DNA of 64,000 nucleotides. It comes from Oreocharis arfaki (lineage: Eukaryota; Chordata; Aves; Passeriformes; Paramythiidae). Under the pieces are notes generated by a model, which saw nothing but the letters and a program-made list of their open reading frames with translations, did not search any database and was not told where the DNA came from. Made by a program: the position numbers and the translations under genes. Every line of letters starts with the position of its first letter. Position 1 is the first letter of the stretch. This document shows, in pieces, positions 1 through 12,941 of the stretch. Where the stretch lies: assembly GCA_013398015.1 (NCBI GenBank), contig VZRR01007634.1:342245-406244 (forward strand), given 5' to 3'.

Positions 1-3000
1 GCGGACCAGGCGTCAGGCCGGCACCTCACTCTCTTGTACCTCGCCCTCTGCATTGGAGCACCTGATGGAATCAGCCACACATTATCCATGAGGACCAGAA
101 CATTATTCACCAGGTCCTATTAACTTTATGAGCACCTAATAAGGCTTAAAGGAGCGGATGAAAGTAATTTGTCTGGCCATGATTGCTCAACCTGCAGAAA
201 ACTAAAGGAACCCTGAAAGCTTTTTTTAAAATGGCTACTGACATCCTAAGTGACGTTTTTGCCATCAGAGAAATCAGACACATCTCATACACGGCACTAG
301 GAAGTCCATGAAAAACCCCTGGGAATCCCCTCACACACAGCACCGGGAAGTCTGTGGGAAACCACTGCCATCACAGTAAGGCTCATCCCCAGCTCACAGT
401 ATGGCACAACCATGGCAGACCTGAGGGTTCAGCCTCCTGCACCTCTCCTTGAAGGTGGAGGTATGTGAAAATAATGTGAAAATCTCTGGGAACAAGGCAT
501 CCAGCAGACAGCTGGCTCCTGTGCTCTCCTTCCTCTGTTGGCTCCAGCTCTGCCCCTTCAAGTTCAATGGGATGAGTTTTGATGGGGAGGTGAGAAACTC
601 AAGGCGTGCCATGGGAGCAGGTTTGAGGTTTACGTAGGCTCTCAGAGCACTCTCCAGAGGAGAGACAGTTCAGGTGTCTCCTAGACACAACGAGGTTTTG
701 TAAACCCATGTTTTCAGTTCTGGTGCTCCCCGGGTGCTTGACTGGGGCTGTCACTGAAAATGTGGGTCTTCAAAAAATACCAAAACAACAAAATAACGAT
801 CACACGGTAAAAATAAAAGCAGTGGCATTCCGTCCTTCCTCTTGGTCTCATGTAATTAATTTGTTCAGAAACCTCCCAGTGCATTCTCAACCTGTTGGCA
901 CTTTATCTATTTTTTTTTTCTCAGTTTCTTGGGAATATCTTTCTGTAATTACACTTTATTGCCCTATATATTTCCACGATGTACTGGATGACTTTCAGCT
1001 ACCTCCTACACTCTTCTGTAAAAGAAAAAAGATCTCACGGGTGTAATTTCCTGCTGCTTCTACAGTATATTTCTTTTTCATACCTATTTTCTTCTCCTTG
1101 CCTATTATTAAGAAGGTTTTTAATAATAACAGTGGCAACAAAATAAACAGCTGCAGCTGAAAAATTTGCAAATAAGCAACATAGAACAAGCAGGCCATCA
1201 TCCCTCAAAGATCAGCCTCAGAGTGGTAATGCATAATAAGAGTCTTTCACTATCACAGCTTTGGTTTGTGGACAAATTATACTCTATGTACTTGAAGAGG
1301 AGTTTTTCTCTCACAAGAAACAGATCCATGGGGCACGGCATCACGAATCAATATTTCCTTTTCGTTGTTCTAGTGCTGTATGTTGCAATATTTTACCGAA
1401 TAAACCGTTTAGTTTCCTCATACTTACAACTAGTTTCCTTTCCTGCGCCCCCCCGGAAAGCAGACTGTAGGAGTTATGACATGGGAACTGTTACATACTA
1501 TGTCTGCAACTCCATAACTGAGTAACAGCAGTAACCAGACCACTAAGAAAAGGACATTTAGGAAAGTATATATTGAAATATGTAGACTGAAAACATACAC
1601 ACGTACAACAACATATTTTATGAAGTCTTTTTTCAAAAATTGAAATGTTCCAATTGCAAAAAGCACATTTTCTTGCCGTTCCCCCTCCAGAAAAGGAAAC
1701 TTTATCGATATAGATTTTCTGAGTAGATCTCATTACCCCCAGAAGAAGGCCAGTTTGTAAAATTCAGAGGCTACCTACTTGGCCTACACTGCATAGCCCA
1801 GAAAGAGGATTACCGAGAGAACAACCACCCCGTTTTACCTTGTGCTGTGTATCCCACAAAGAGGATTAAACAAATAGCCAGGAAAATCCTCCCGTTACTT
1901 CTTATAAGGAGCTGCATTTTGGCTGGCATCCCTCTGCTCGCAACCAGCCTTCACCACAGCTTCACACTTCAGAAATAAGACAGAGCAAGGAGATCGACTT
2001 TTAGAAAAGGTTCCAAAACCTCAGACCCAACCCATAACCTGCGTCACCACTTCCTGACTAACAGGAGTGAGACATGAACAGAAAAGTCCAGCACTGTGGC
2101 CTTCCTGCCTTCATCAATCCAAATTAAAAGTTCCTCTGCCTTCATCTCCTGTTTTGCCCGAGGAGAAAAGCAAACCTAGGACCCACCAGCTGGACTGAAG
2201 GTGGTGCTGCTGGCAGCTTGTGGTCAAGGCGCGCATCCCACCCAGCCTCTGCCCAATGCTGAGAGGCCTCCAGAGTGAAAAAGCAGTGCTACTTGTTCCC
2301 TGATTTTCGGTCAACTGCATTTTTAATTGGCACTGGCACTGCTTTTCCCTGCCTCAAGCCCCCACCAGTCCACCAGAGGGGTTAAAAGCCAGCTATTTGA
2401 AGTCGGTCTATGTTTCGCTCTCTGGGAAATCATCTTTTTCCACAGAAGTAAATTATCTCTGGACTCTCATGCCAGGCTTGGGGGTTTTATTTTTTTTGAA
2501 AGCAGAATCATAGATATTCACAGTAGAAGTGGAAAAAAAAATGTATTGAGTTAGAGAATATATGCTGGTATAAACACATCAGCTCCTTTCCGGAAGGGCA
2601 AAGTCAATTTGTTTGGCCAGATCCTCACTGCGTGGTGCATATGCCCCAGGAAATGTGGCAAAGGGTTTGGATCACATGTGGCTCTACAAGGAACACATCT
2701 GAAAAGCCATGAAAGCTCTTATATACACAGATAAATAAAAGGTACCCTTCAGCTGGCTCACACATTTTACTTGCCTTTTAGCTGTGATTAAACTCAGGCT
2801 TGAGTTCGCTTAAGAATAAATTACAAACGACAAGGTTATCAAAGCTGTGGAGGTTTTTCTCAGTCATACCGAGAGCTGCAGGATTAACTGGGGCACTGAT
2901 GTGTGGGCCTGATGTGCTGCAGCACCTTGTCGGTACTGGGGCTGACAGTGCAAGTTGTCTGTGGTAAATCTATTTTTATGCGGTGGAAAGTCCACGTAGC

Positions 3001-6000
3001 CCCCAGTGGGGATCTGGGCTGACCGGTGACTTTCCCCAGGGCATGGTGTTCTACCAAAACCCCATGAAGCAGCAGAAGAGACTCCAGCAGCTCCCTCCCC
3101 TCTCCAGGCTGGGATTTACCACTGGACTGGGGGATCAAGTTGCATGTTCAGCCTTGATGTGGTTTATGATGAGCCTCTGCACACAGGGTTTTTTCTCTGG
3201 CACAGGAAAAATAGGAGACTCAAACCAAGCAGGTGTGGAAGGGCTCGTGTGCAGTGGTAATTCTTATCATCCTCATTTCTACTTCGCATTTTTAGCATCA
3301 ACTCTTTTTCTTTTCTTTTTGTTTAAGGCAGTGCTCAGCATCAATAGGAAGCTGGGCAAACACGTGAGAGAGATGATCAGCCTCAACTTGCTGAAGGCTG
3401 CGGAAACCGTCCCTGCAATAACACCTCTCACTTTCCACTGATCACGGGTACACACTGATCCGCTCCTCACTCCTCCACTGTGCACAAACCCCCTTGTGAC
3501 AAAGCAAGATCACCACTGGCTAGTTTTGCCCTTCCCACCAGCCCAGGGCATTTTCTACCATGGCACTGGAAGCCCTATGAGATGCACCCAGAGCAATGTC
3601 CACCAGTGGGCACGGTCGTGGGGAACTGGGGATTCTGCAGGAGCTGGGGGAGCTGCTGCAGGTAGGGGAGCTGCAAATTCCCTGTATCTGGAGGGGGATC
3701 TCGCAGAGCCGAGTTATCTGTCTTGTACCATCAGCTGATGGGGGAACTAGTAGCACTGGCAGTTTTGCCACACAGTTTTGTTATTTTTTTCTGTGTCCAC
3801 AGCACACCTCAGGAAATGAGATCGCTTTACAATTGATAGCTGTGGGAAGCAAATGTTTCACCCGTATCTCACGTACACTTGTGTAACAGGGCCCTGAAGC
3901 CTGTAGAGAGGGTTAGCCTGTGCCCATCTCCTGCCCTGCTGCACTCTGCCAGTACCCACACCCCTCTGCACTTGGCAGGTAAAGTTTTCCACCTTCCTAC
4001 AAAAATGGAAGTGACTGGAGACCTGGATCTGAAACAGTCTGGGATGTGCAGGTCTTAAAAGTAAAGCATACCCTTTGTGGAGTGTCATGGGGTGCCCAAG
4101 GAACACCATCTGTAAACCACTCAAGACATACAATGAAAATAATTAGCTCTAATTTTAAAAAATCTCATCTTGGGCTAGAGGCTACAAACTGCTCAAAGTT
4201 AACAAACTTTTTCTTTTTTTAAACAGAGAACAGCACATGAGCAAACATATATTGGAACACTAACCTTGAAACATGCCATGGCATGACTATCAGAGTTTGA
4301 GAGAAACAGGATTTTAAGTTAAATATTTTAAATCCACAGAGGAGAGCACAGTCACCATACCAATGTCAGCTACCTCAGATTTACCTTCCATAAACTGTGA
4401 GGAAGATTCATAGGATAATATTCTTCCTGAATAGATCCTGTGTATGTAAACTGAAAGATTAAATATCCCAACAGAATAGGCCTACAAAAAGAAGCAAATA
4501 AATGAGGAGCAGGTATTTGAGAACACATCTTGCTCCTGGAGCCTTGCTTACAGCTGCTGCATTGAAGTGTTGCCATTATTTTCAAATCACATGCAAAGCA
4601 GATTTCTTAATCTGCAAATCTCTTGCTTTGCATTTTTGTAAGGCATTAATTTGGGGAGTGGGGAGCAGGTGGAGGGAGAAGGCTGCCTCGGCGCTGTGCA
4701 CTCAGACCCCTGAGCAGACACCCAGGACTTTCCATTATGTGCCTGAAAAATCTGGAAGTGGTCTTAAACTATAATAAACACTGAAAAACCTGAAGTGTTG
4801 AACTGCTCCTTAGCCTTAACTTTCAGGGCTGTTGTATCTCCCAACTGGCCTCAGGAGTAATCACTAATTTAGTAACATCACTAAATGTGGAGCACACTCC
4901 AGGAGTGCCTGGCATGAGGACATCCACTCTGCTGACGAGGGCAGAATATAGGGAAAAAGAAAATCCCAGCAGTAACCCAGAGGGGCATCACAGGGGTGTT
5001 TCAGCCAATTCTTTGGACATCCACCCCTACCCTACTCTAGCCCAGGTAAATGCTGATGGAGCAGATTGGTCCAGAGAAGTGGTCTGGCATAGCAGTGCCA
5101 GGCCACTCTCTCTGCTGCTTTTCCTCAGCAGGCAGCACAGGTTTACTTTGCAGCGTGTACTCCTGACAAGTAGCCAGATGGACAGATGGACTCCCATGGG
5201 TGCAGGGGCACCCACAGTCCTGGTGCTTATCAGTGAGGCTCAGAGGCAAGGCACTATCTGTCCAGGCAGGGTCCTGATAAAGAAGTTTCTCCTTGACAAC
5301 TGCTCAGAAATCAGATAAACCCCAACTGCTGCAGGGTCACTCTGCTCTCAGGGTCAGGTTTTCCCCTACCCTAGCTGATGGGAGCTCAACCCTGGCTTCC
5401 ATGGGAATCCAAGCTGACCCCTGCACCCCTCAAACACTCATCCCCATGGAACAGCAAAGCCAGCAGACAGCTGGGGCAGCTGGGGGGTCCTGAAGCACTG
5501 GGCCCTGCCTGTGATTCTCAGCTCTTCATTTGCTCTGCTGAGAAAGTAGAAATACATATTTTGTACTGCTCTGGGGAACAGCCGGTACAGAAAAGTCTAC
5601 ATCTGTTACAAGCAGAGCTGGAAACGAGAGTGAAGAGAGAATGATGGCAACAGAAAAAATATAGAGGACAGACAGAGCACATGGGAGAGTGTCTGAATGG
5701 CAGCTGGGTTCAACACAAGGAGCATTTGTTTTGCCCATCTTGCCCTTTGGGAAGGCAGAACAGTTTTCTTCCCTGACACTCATTGCTAAAGTGGGATGAG
5801 ATTCATGAGACCTGGACATCCAATGGGACCTGAGCACATTGGTCCATCTCAGGGAATACCCATGACCTGCCCTGTTAAAGGCCCAAAATCACCCTGATGG
5901 CCCTCAGAAGTGAGCTCCCCTCCAGGCAAGTATTCCAGCTAAATTTAAGGATGCCTTTTGCCAACAGCTCACGTTCAACCAACCAACCTTTGGTGACTGA

Positions 6001-9000
6001 AACCAAAAATCTCTCCTGCTTCAAAACAGCAAAGAGCTGGCAAGCCAGAGAGAGAGGTTTTGGTCCAGCTGGGGGGATTTCTAAATGCAGCCATGAGTAA
6101 AGATTAATTTGTAACCTGGGTCATATCTGAGCTGAGCACTTGAGCCATGTTCACCCCTGCATGCAGAGCATCACGGCCCAGGCAGCACATGGCATCCCTC
6201 AGCCTCTTGTGCCACCACCTCTCTCCTCTGAGGGCAGTATCAGGGCCTGGCCCATGGAGATAAGATTTGGATCTTGTAACAAAGCACTGACATTTATCGT
6301 GCAGAAATCAGACACTACCATATAGATCTCACAGAAGAGCAACTCCTTCTTTCTTCCCATAGTGAAGGTCAACAAGTGCAGGAGGAGATCTTTGCTGCAA
6401 AGCCACAGCTGCATCAAGATCAAGCACAGCTGCTGACAGACAGGAAGCTGCCAACGACCTTTCCCCATCAGCAATCTCTCCTCTCTCCCAGAAATATTAA
6501 CCAAGCAACAGACCTGTCCTTCAGGTGGAAAAAGCAGCTTTCCTTGCTGATGATGCTTTCTGCTTGCACCTGCTGAAGCACGGTGCACCAGGACGTTTTG
6601 GCCGGCAAATTCAGGACTACAGTTTGAAAGCAACAACTTGTCAAGATATGACACAGCAGCCAAGCTCTGGTTACTGATTAGGGAGGTAATTTCAGCAGCT
6701 GACTGTCCTTTAAAACTCCGTCCCAGAGCAGCACCAGCCCCGCAGTGCAAGCAGGACCTGCACTGTGGAGGTCATGCAGCATTTGTTGGGAAAATGCCCC
6801 TAAACCCATAAGGAATTAACAAGGGAAAGAAGGATGGTGGACAAAGATGTTTTCAAAGCAAAGCCTCGTGCTCTGTTCCTCCACTGCTTCTTGGAGAGTA
6901 TGTTTTCACTGCAAACCAGTTGCTGCGTAAGTTACCGCTTCAAGCTCAGCTACCCAGGAATTAGACACAGCTATTTTTCCATCAGATGGTTTCTCCAGGA
7001 CCTCACATGAGTGAGCTACGCAGCAGCTTTTAGATCCTTTTTGTCAGCCCTGGGCTCTTGCCCATAGATCCACCCCAAGCAGCTCACCTTGCCTCCACTG
7101 CCTGCATGAGTACATACTTATTTCTATGTACAAGCACCATTGGTGACACAGACAAACTTCACACCATGTGTGGGGAGAAAGGACATCAGTAAATTTGGGA
7201 AGATGAAGAGGAGCAGTAAGCAGGGATGCTCCTGCAGAGGTCTCCCCACGAACCAGACCTGCTTCTCCCATCCCGTGTGTAAAGTGGATCAGAGCTGGTG
7301 TTCGGGCCCCAGTTAACCCACCTGGAGTTGTGGTTTTGTGATCTTCACTAAGCTGTTGGGGAAAGAGGTGAATTTATGTAAATGTTAAAAGAGAACGGGG
7401 GTTTTTTTTATTTCCTATCAACCAAAGGAGCTGGGCATTTCTTAGCTAGTTTTAAGCACATTTGATTTAGTAGAAGCATCCTTTCATTTTGAAATGTGAC
7501 AGAAGAGAAAAATGATGAAAAGCATGATAACCAGACTTGCCACAGGAGCCTCTCCCCTGTGGGACTGGCAGTCCCCAGGCTTCCAATCCCCTTTTGAAGG
7601 ATCTGCTCTGTGCTCTCTGGGTGGGGGTGGATGCTGCTGCAACACGAAGCAACAGACTCCAAACTGCTGTCCCTCAGGCTCAGAAACTGGAGTGCTGACA
7701 AAGCTGCTTTGCCCCCTCTCAAGATGAGTGCATCCCTTTTGAAAACATAATTTACATTAACTAGGAAAAAAGATTTTTTGTGTTTTCTTACTTCAAGGAT
7801 TTACGGGTCAGTCAGCAGGGTAAGCCAAAGCCTGGGGAAAGATTCACCTCATCCAACATTTCCAGCAAAGAGCGCAGCAGGGACGCCAGGACAAGCTGAC
7901 CAGGGAGGTGAGTCACAAGACCCTTGCACTTGCAATACCTTGTGCCTTTGCAGTGAGAAGCAAAATATGTCTTTCCATGAACCCTGTGTAATATGGCAGC
8001 TCAGTACCGTAAGAGAACATTAAGGCAAAGCACATGGAGACATTTAAAAGTATTTGACACCTATTTGCCAGAAGTTCCAGGTGTGGACAGGCAAGATGGG
8101 TAGCAGTGTCTGACACTTGTCAGGTGTCATGCACAGGCAAATATTTGATTTCAAAATAAACTTTGCTAGCAGGGGATTATGTTGCTCTTTATTGTCCCCT
8201 CCTTGTCTGAAGACCACAAGCCGGCAATCAGATGCAGTATCACAATTTCTGTCTCCTTGTCTGCACTAGAAATCACTTCTAGGGCATCACTACCCCTATT
8301 ATTTAAAAAGTCCTGGCATTCTGGTAGAAGGAGGCTCTGGGCCCACCTGACTGCATTCTCTCATGGGCGGCTGTGAAATTTCTCTGGTGTTAGCGGAACC
8401 CACTGGCTATCCAGAGATGGCCTCCAGGAGACCAACAGGAACTTCACAGCCAACACTAAGAGTGGTTTGAGACCCTGCCTGGGAACTTCTTGCTCTTGCT
8501 CCATTCCAAGACACTTAAGTATGCAGAAAATAATCTTGTTCGTTATTTTTTTTGTTTACCCCATGCATTTCACCCATGGATCTCAGGGTAACTCTCTGAC
8601 ACAAGCACTTTGTACTCCTCTTACAGTATTCAGTGACTAACACCAGCTCACTCATCACATGCCTATCCCAGTCTTTCACTAATCACTCATCCAATTCCTC
8701 TTTGTTTCTGCAGAAAATTGCATTAAAAAGCTCAGATAGAGAAATGCTTGTATCTTGGCCCAATGCCAACTACTAAGTCTCTTTCACAGCAACAATGAGC
8801 ATGTTAAAAGACTTTGGTGTATTTTGTGCACACCAGATGCCAAAAATTCAATTACTAGATATTTAAAACATTGCTATAAATACCCAAATTATTAAAACCT
8901 TTGGTGTTAAGGCACCACCTTAGCAGTCACTTCTCCCTAAACAAACAGTCAGTATCACAGACATTTTCTGTTCTGAATGGAAGCAACATGTTTTCCAAAG

Positions 9001-12000
9001 GTGCTGTGTTTAGTATCCCAACAGTCTGCCTGGCTCTTCAGCCATAAAGACACAGAAAACGATGGTTTTGGAAAAAAGGCAGCCAGGCAAATAGTCCTCA
9101 TCAGGAAATGGCTGTTTTTACACCTACCCGTGACAAGGAAGAGCTAGAAACCACCAAACTGCAAAATGAAAAAGCACTAGGAGGCACTTTGGACAGAGTT
9201 CCTGGGAAGTACGTAAAAAACAGTTTTCAAACCAAAAATTAATCATTTGTAGCAAGCTCTAAAATAGTCATAGATGTTGCAATTCAAGAGGAAAGAAAGT
9301 TGACAAATGCTTCTCACCACAATTTTATGCACTTGGCTTTAACGTAACAATCTTTAGTTCTGTAATTTCAAGACTACAGAAGGGGTTGCCTCGTGAGCTG
9401 CCAGACTAGCTATGTCCTCCTTCACAGGACTACCTCTGGGCATCTTATAATGAAAAGTTCCACGGGAAACATCTAGGTGACACCAGCTGAGTCTTTTAAT
9501 AGAAACACACAAGTAAAGGTCATCTTTGCTCTCTCAGTGCTGAGCAAAAAGAGAACACCAAACAAAAGTGAGATGGGTGAAGCCACGCCTTAACAAGATC
9601 ACTCGTGTTTCTCACTGTCTGTTGTCAAGGCTAATCAGGCTCCCACAGTATTTCTGGACATGGAAGCGCAGCAGCAATCACACCCAGTGCAAGTACTGGA
9701 TTACACTGGCACATCTCCATGTGCGCACAGAGAAGTGAAACCATCCACACCGAGCCTGTGCCAGGGCAGGACCAAAACACCCCACCCAGGAGCCTTCAGC
9801 ACAAATGAAGCAAACCAGCTCGGAGAGCTTTTGCCACACGGACGCAGCGACCAGCATCGGCATCTCCCCTTGCAACACAGGGGACCTGCTTTCCTGCTGC
9901 AAAGGGGAAGTGAGGGCTCACTTCTGCCCACTGCCCCCGGTGCTTCAGCTGTCTTAAGAGCAACAGAGGATGCAGCAGTCACCTACCTCCTACCTCTCTC
10001 CTCCAGTCCAGGCCCCTCGAGAAAAAATAAGAGCCTGCTCTGACAACCTTGTAGGGAGACAGAACAAGGCACTGGTTTCTTTCACAAAATACTGAAGCAC
10101 AGCACTACCAACTCCATCACTCCATTTTATAACACCTACCATATCTCTAGCCAGCGTGAGAATTAAGAGCGCTTCAATTAAACCAAAACTGGTTTTAGTC
10201 AAACCAAATCACTTCTCATGAGTGTTGCACACAATTTGAAGAAGTATGCTGAGCTTATAGCTCTGAGGTCAGATCTCATACTTGACAGGAATTCTGCACA
10301 AACACGGACTTCTTGTAAATCTTGCTACTTTATGCTGGCTAAGGAGAAAGAGCTAGTAGAACATCAAAAAGGAGGATTCAGTTGTCAGACTTTTTTGCTA
10401 TACAGAAAGGAATAGAAACGCAGGTTAAACAGAGTTCACAGGAACCTAATCTTCAATTAATCTTTGAAACAAATGCCTGACCTCACACATATTTTACAGT
10501 TAAAACTCAACATTCCTGAAGGCAGCTTTGCTGCCTAATCCAACAAGCTCCCCACCTCCTTTTTTTTTTTTTAAACTAAATACACAATCTTATATAAGTT
10601 CATTCTCTCAAATCATTGAACAAACAGGAATTATTCAAAGGGTTTGCTTAAAAAGACATGCCTTAAAAGAAACATAGCATAGTGCGTTGTGCTGAGCATC
10701 TGGCACAGTGTAGTCTCCAGTTATAAAATATAATTAGCTGGCAGTAGCCTTGGACATTTACTCTAGGAGATGAACTGGCATAACTGGTTTCTGTAACTCC
10801 ATATCCATTTATATGAAATGTATTTTAAGAAAAGCTGGAAAGCCAAAGTGTTCTGGGTATCTTCAGAAGAGAGAGCTCTCCAAACCACAGTGCCAATCAC
10901 ACTGTGATGAAAAAGGTCTGATCCCTCTTACATCAGGCCTTCTTAACTATGGACCTACTCTCCTACGTGTCTGCTGAGCTCTCACTGTGGTTTCCGTGGA
11001 TTCAGGGTGTTTCTCTGCACACCCGATAATGGTTAAATTGGTTGAAAGGGACACATCACCCTGAACTTCCTTCAGTTTTGCAGTTACCTGCAGGTGACTT
11101 TACACACTTACTTCACACCAGTATTCGAAGGGGGAAAAAAGATGATTTTTTTTATGCTAGCACAGCCCACAAACTATCTTCCTCCAAATTACAAGAAAAC
11201 TAAGTTTGATGAGGCAGGCAATCCATGCTCTATAAAATTTGCTCAAAGTCAAAAGTAGAGAAGGAAAAAAACCAAAACAACTTCCCGAAACATGTATTGC
11301 CACCTTCTACTTGAATATGAAACTAAAAGTTAGTAGAAAAGACTCTAACTTTCGAGTTTGTGGTAAAAATGCACACTAGCTTTAACTGAAATCAGACAAA
11401 AATAATGTGCAATGCAGGAGAAATACTGAGAAATCTTTCAATGAGAAACTAGGGCTGTCCTACCTTCAGGCCACAGGAAAATCTGAATTAAAGATCTGAC
11501 TGCAGAAATGAAACTCCTAGAGGCTGACTAGACAATTATTTAGTAAAACAGAAAGAACACACACAGGCACGTGCACTCATTCTCTCCCCAATTCTACAGG
11601 CACACAAGTCGCTGGTCTAGTTTTGAGTTTTGCTGCTCTTCCAGCACCCATTTGTTGGCCTATTTGTTTATGGTTAGCAGAGTAGCTTGCAGAATTCTCT
11701 GCAGAAGAGTTTTGCTAGGCATTTCAGATGTACATGCTTTCTTGCTTTGTGCATGCTTTCCCCTCACACCCTTTAAGCAAATATAACGTTTCCCTCTCCC
11801 CCACCCCCATTTTCCAGAAGAATCCAGCAGTTTTGACTATTCTCTTTCAATGCCCTCTAGTGTTGTATACATCTTCCCACCCTATCACCATGTCAGTGAT
11901 AAGACAGCTAGTGCCCTACCACACAAAATCACATTGTCCTTTCACTTGCCCCATATCCCCTGCCATCTCTGCCCATCATCTCTTACTGTAAAGTTGGACA

Positions 12001-12400
12001 ACGTGCTCTGCCTGTATTTCATCTAAAACCACTTCAGAGAGGTCCCAATTGCAGCTCCTGCTGAAAGAGCATCTTGAGCTCCCTCAGCAGCACAAAGCAA
12101 GACGCCATCCATGGCATCAAGCTGTATTAGGCAAATGTTTGGACCACTAGAGCACGGGACCTGTAACCTGTGAATTCTCTACAGTATATTAAGAGCAGGG
12201 TATCTCCTCCCACCACAAAGAAAGTTTGCTGCTTTCTTGCTCTGGCTTCTGGCACTACAATTGCTCATGTGTTTTTACTGAAGACACTCATATGGAAACA
12301 CTTCCACAACTATTTATTTTGGCCAAAGTTGAAACATATATTGTATCTTAGTAAGACACAGGAAACAGAATTCCGAAGACTCTGAAGAAACATTTAGCCA
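1..12400. other. Gene-poor interval, no gene recognised
   Basis: AT-rich sequence downstream of KIFBP. Open frames here are short and none resembles a protein family I know. In human the next gene in this direction is SRGN (serglycin), whose Ser-Gly repeat should be easy to see; I found no such repeat on either strand. No clear CR1, LTR or RNA gene was recognised either. Distal 3' UTR, regulatory elements or decayed repeats cannot be excluded by eye. Confidence 0.5.
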
Positions 12401-12575
12401 AGCTAGTCCATTTATTGAGCCTCTATCAACTAGGTTTTGATTAACAAGGGAAAAGAACAACAAGCAACATACAAAATAAATACCAAAAACAAGTCCCCTT
12501 CACATTCATAAAGTTTTCTGGGGACAAACATTAGAAGAGATAAAATGCATTCTAGTTGGAAGAACGTGCCTTGGG

Positions 12576-12581
12576 TTTATT
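12576..12581 (-). terminator. Candidate KIFBP polyadenylation signal
   Basis: AATAAA on the minus strand about 360 nt after the KIFBP stop codon. Another AATAAA lies at 12411-12416, so the true cleavage site is open. The sequence between the stop codon and these signals is read as KIFBP 3' UTR. Confidence 0.4.
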
Positions 12582-12941
12582 AGAAAAAAAATTCTTAGAG
12601 AAGAAGATTGTCTTAAAAGAAACTATTTTCATACAGCACTACACTTAAAAACTGAATCATACACCAAAGAAAAAGCTGTGAGGGAGAAAAGGTTTATATT
12701 TACATATAGGACACACAGTACAAAGCAGTCGCTGGACTTAACTTTACATTTAGAGTTTATACCATTAGTGTGGGTGAGCTATGGACCAGGAGAGCTCTGA
12801 GTTTTTCACAAGATTACACTAGTGCAGGCTCTAGGTGGATGTCCCTGCAGACACCTTAGTTCTATCAATCAGTACGGAAGCTGTGCGACAGCACTGGTGT
12901 AGACAGGTAACTGTTCTGACCATTACCTCCAAGGCAAGAAT

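Noticed and set aside
6199..6750. 183-codon minus-strand open frame
   Set aside because: No recognisable domain and no supporting exon neighbours; chance open frame.
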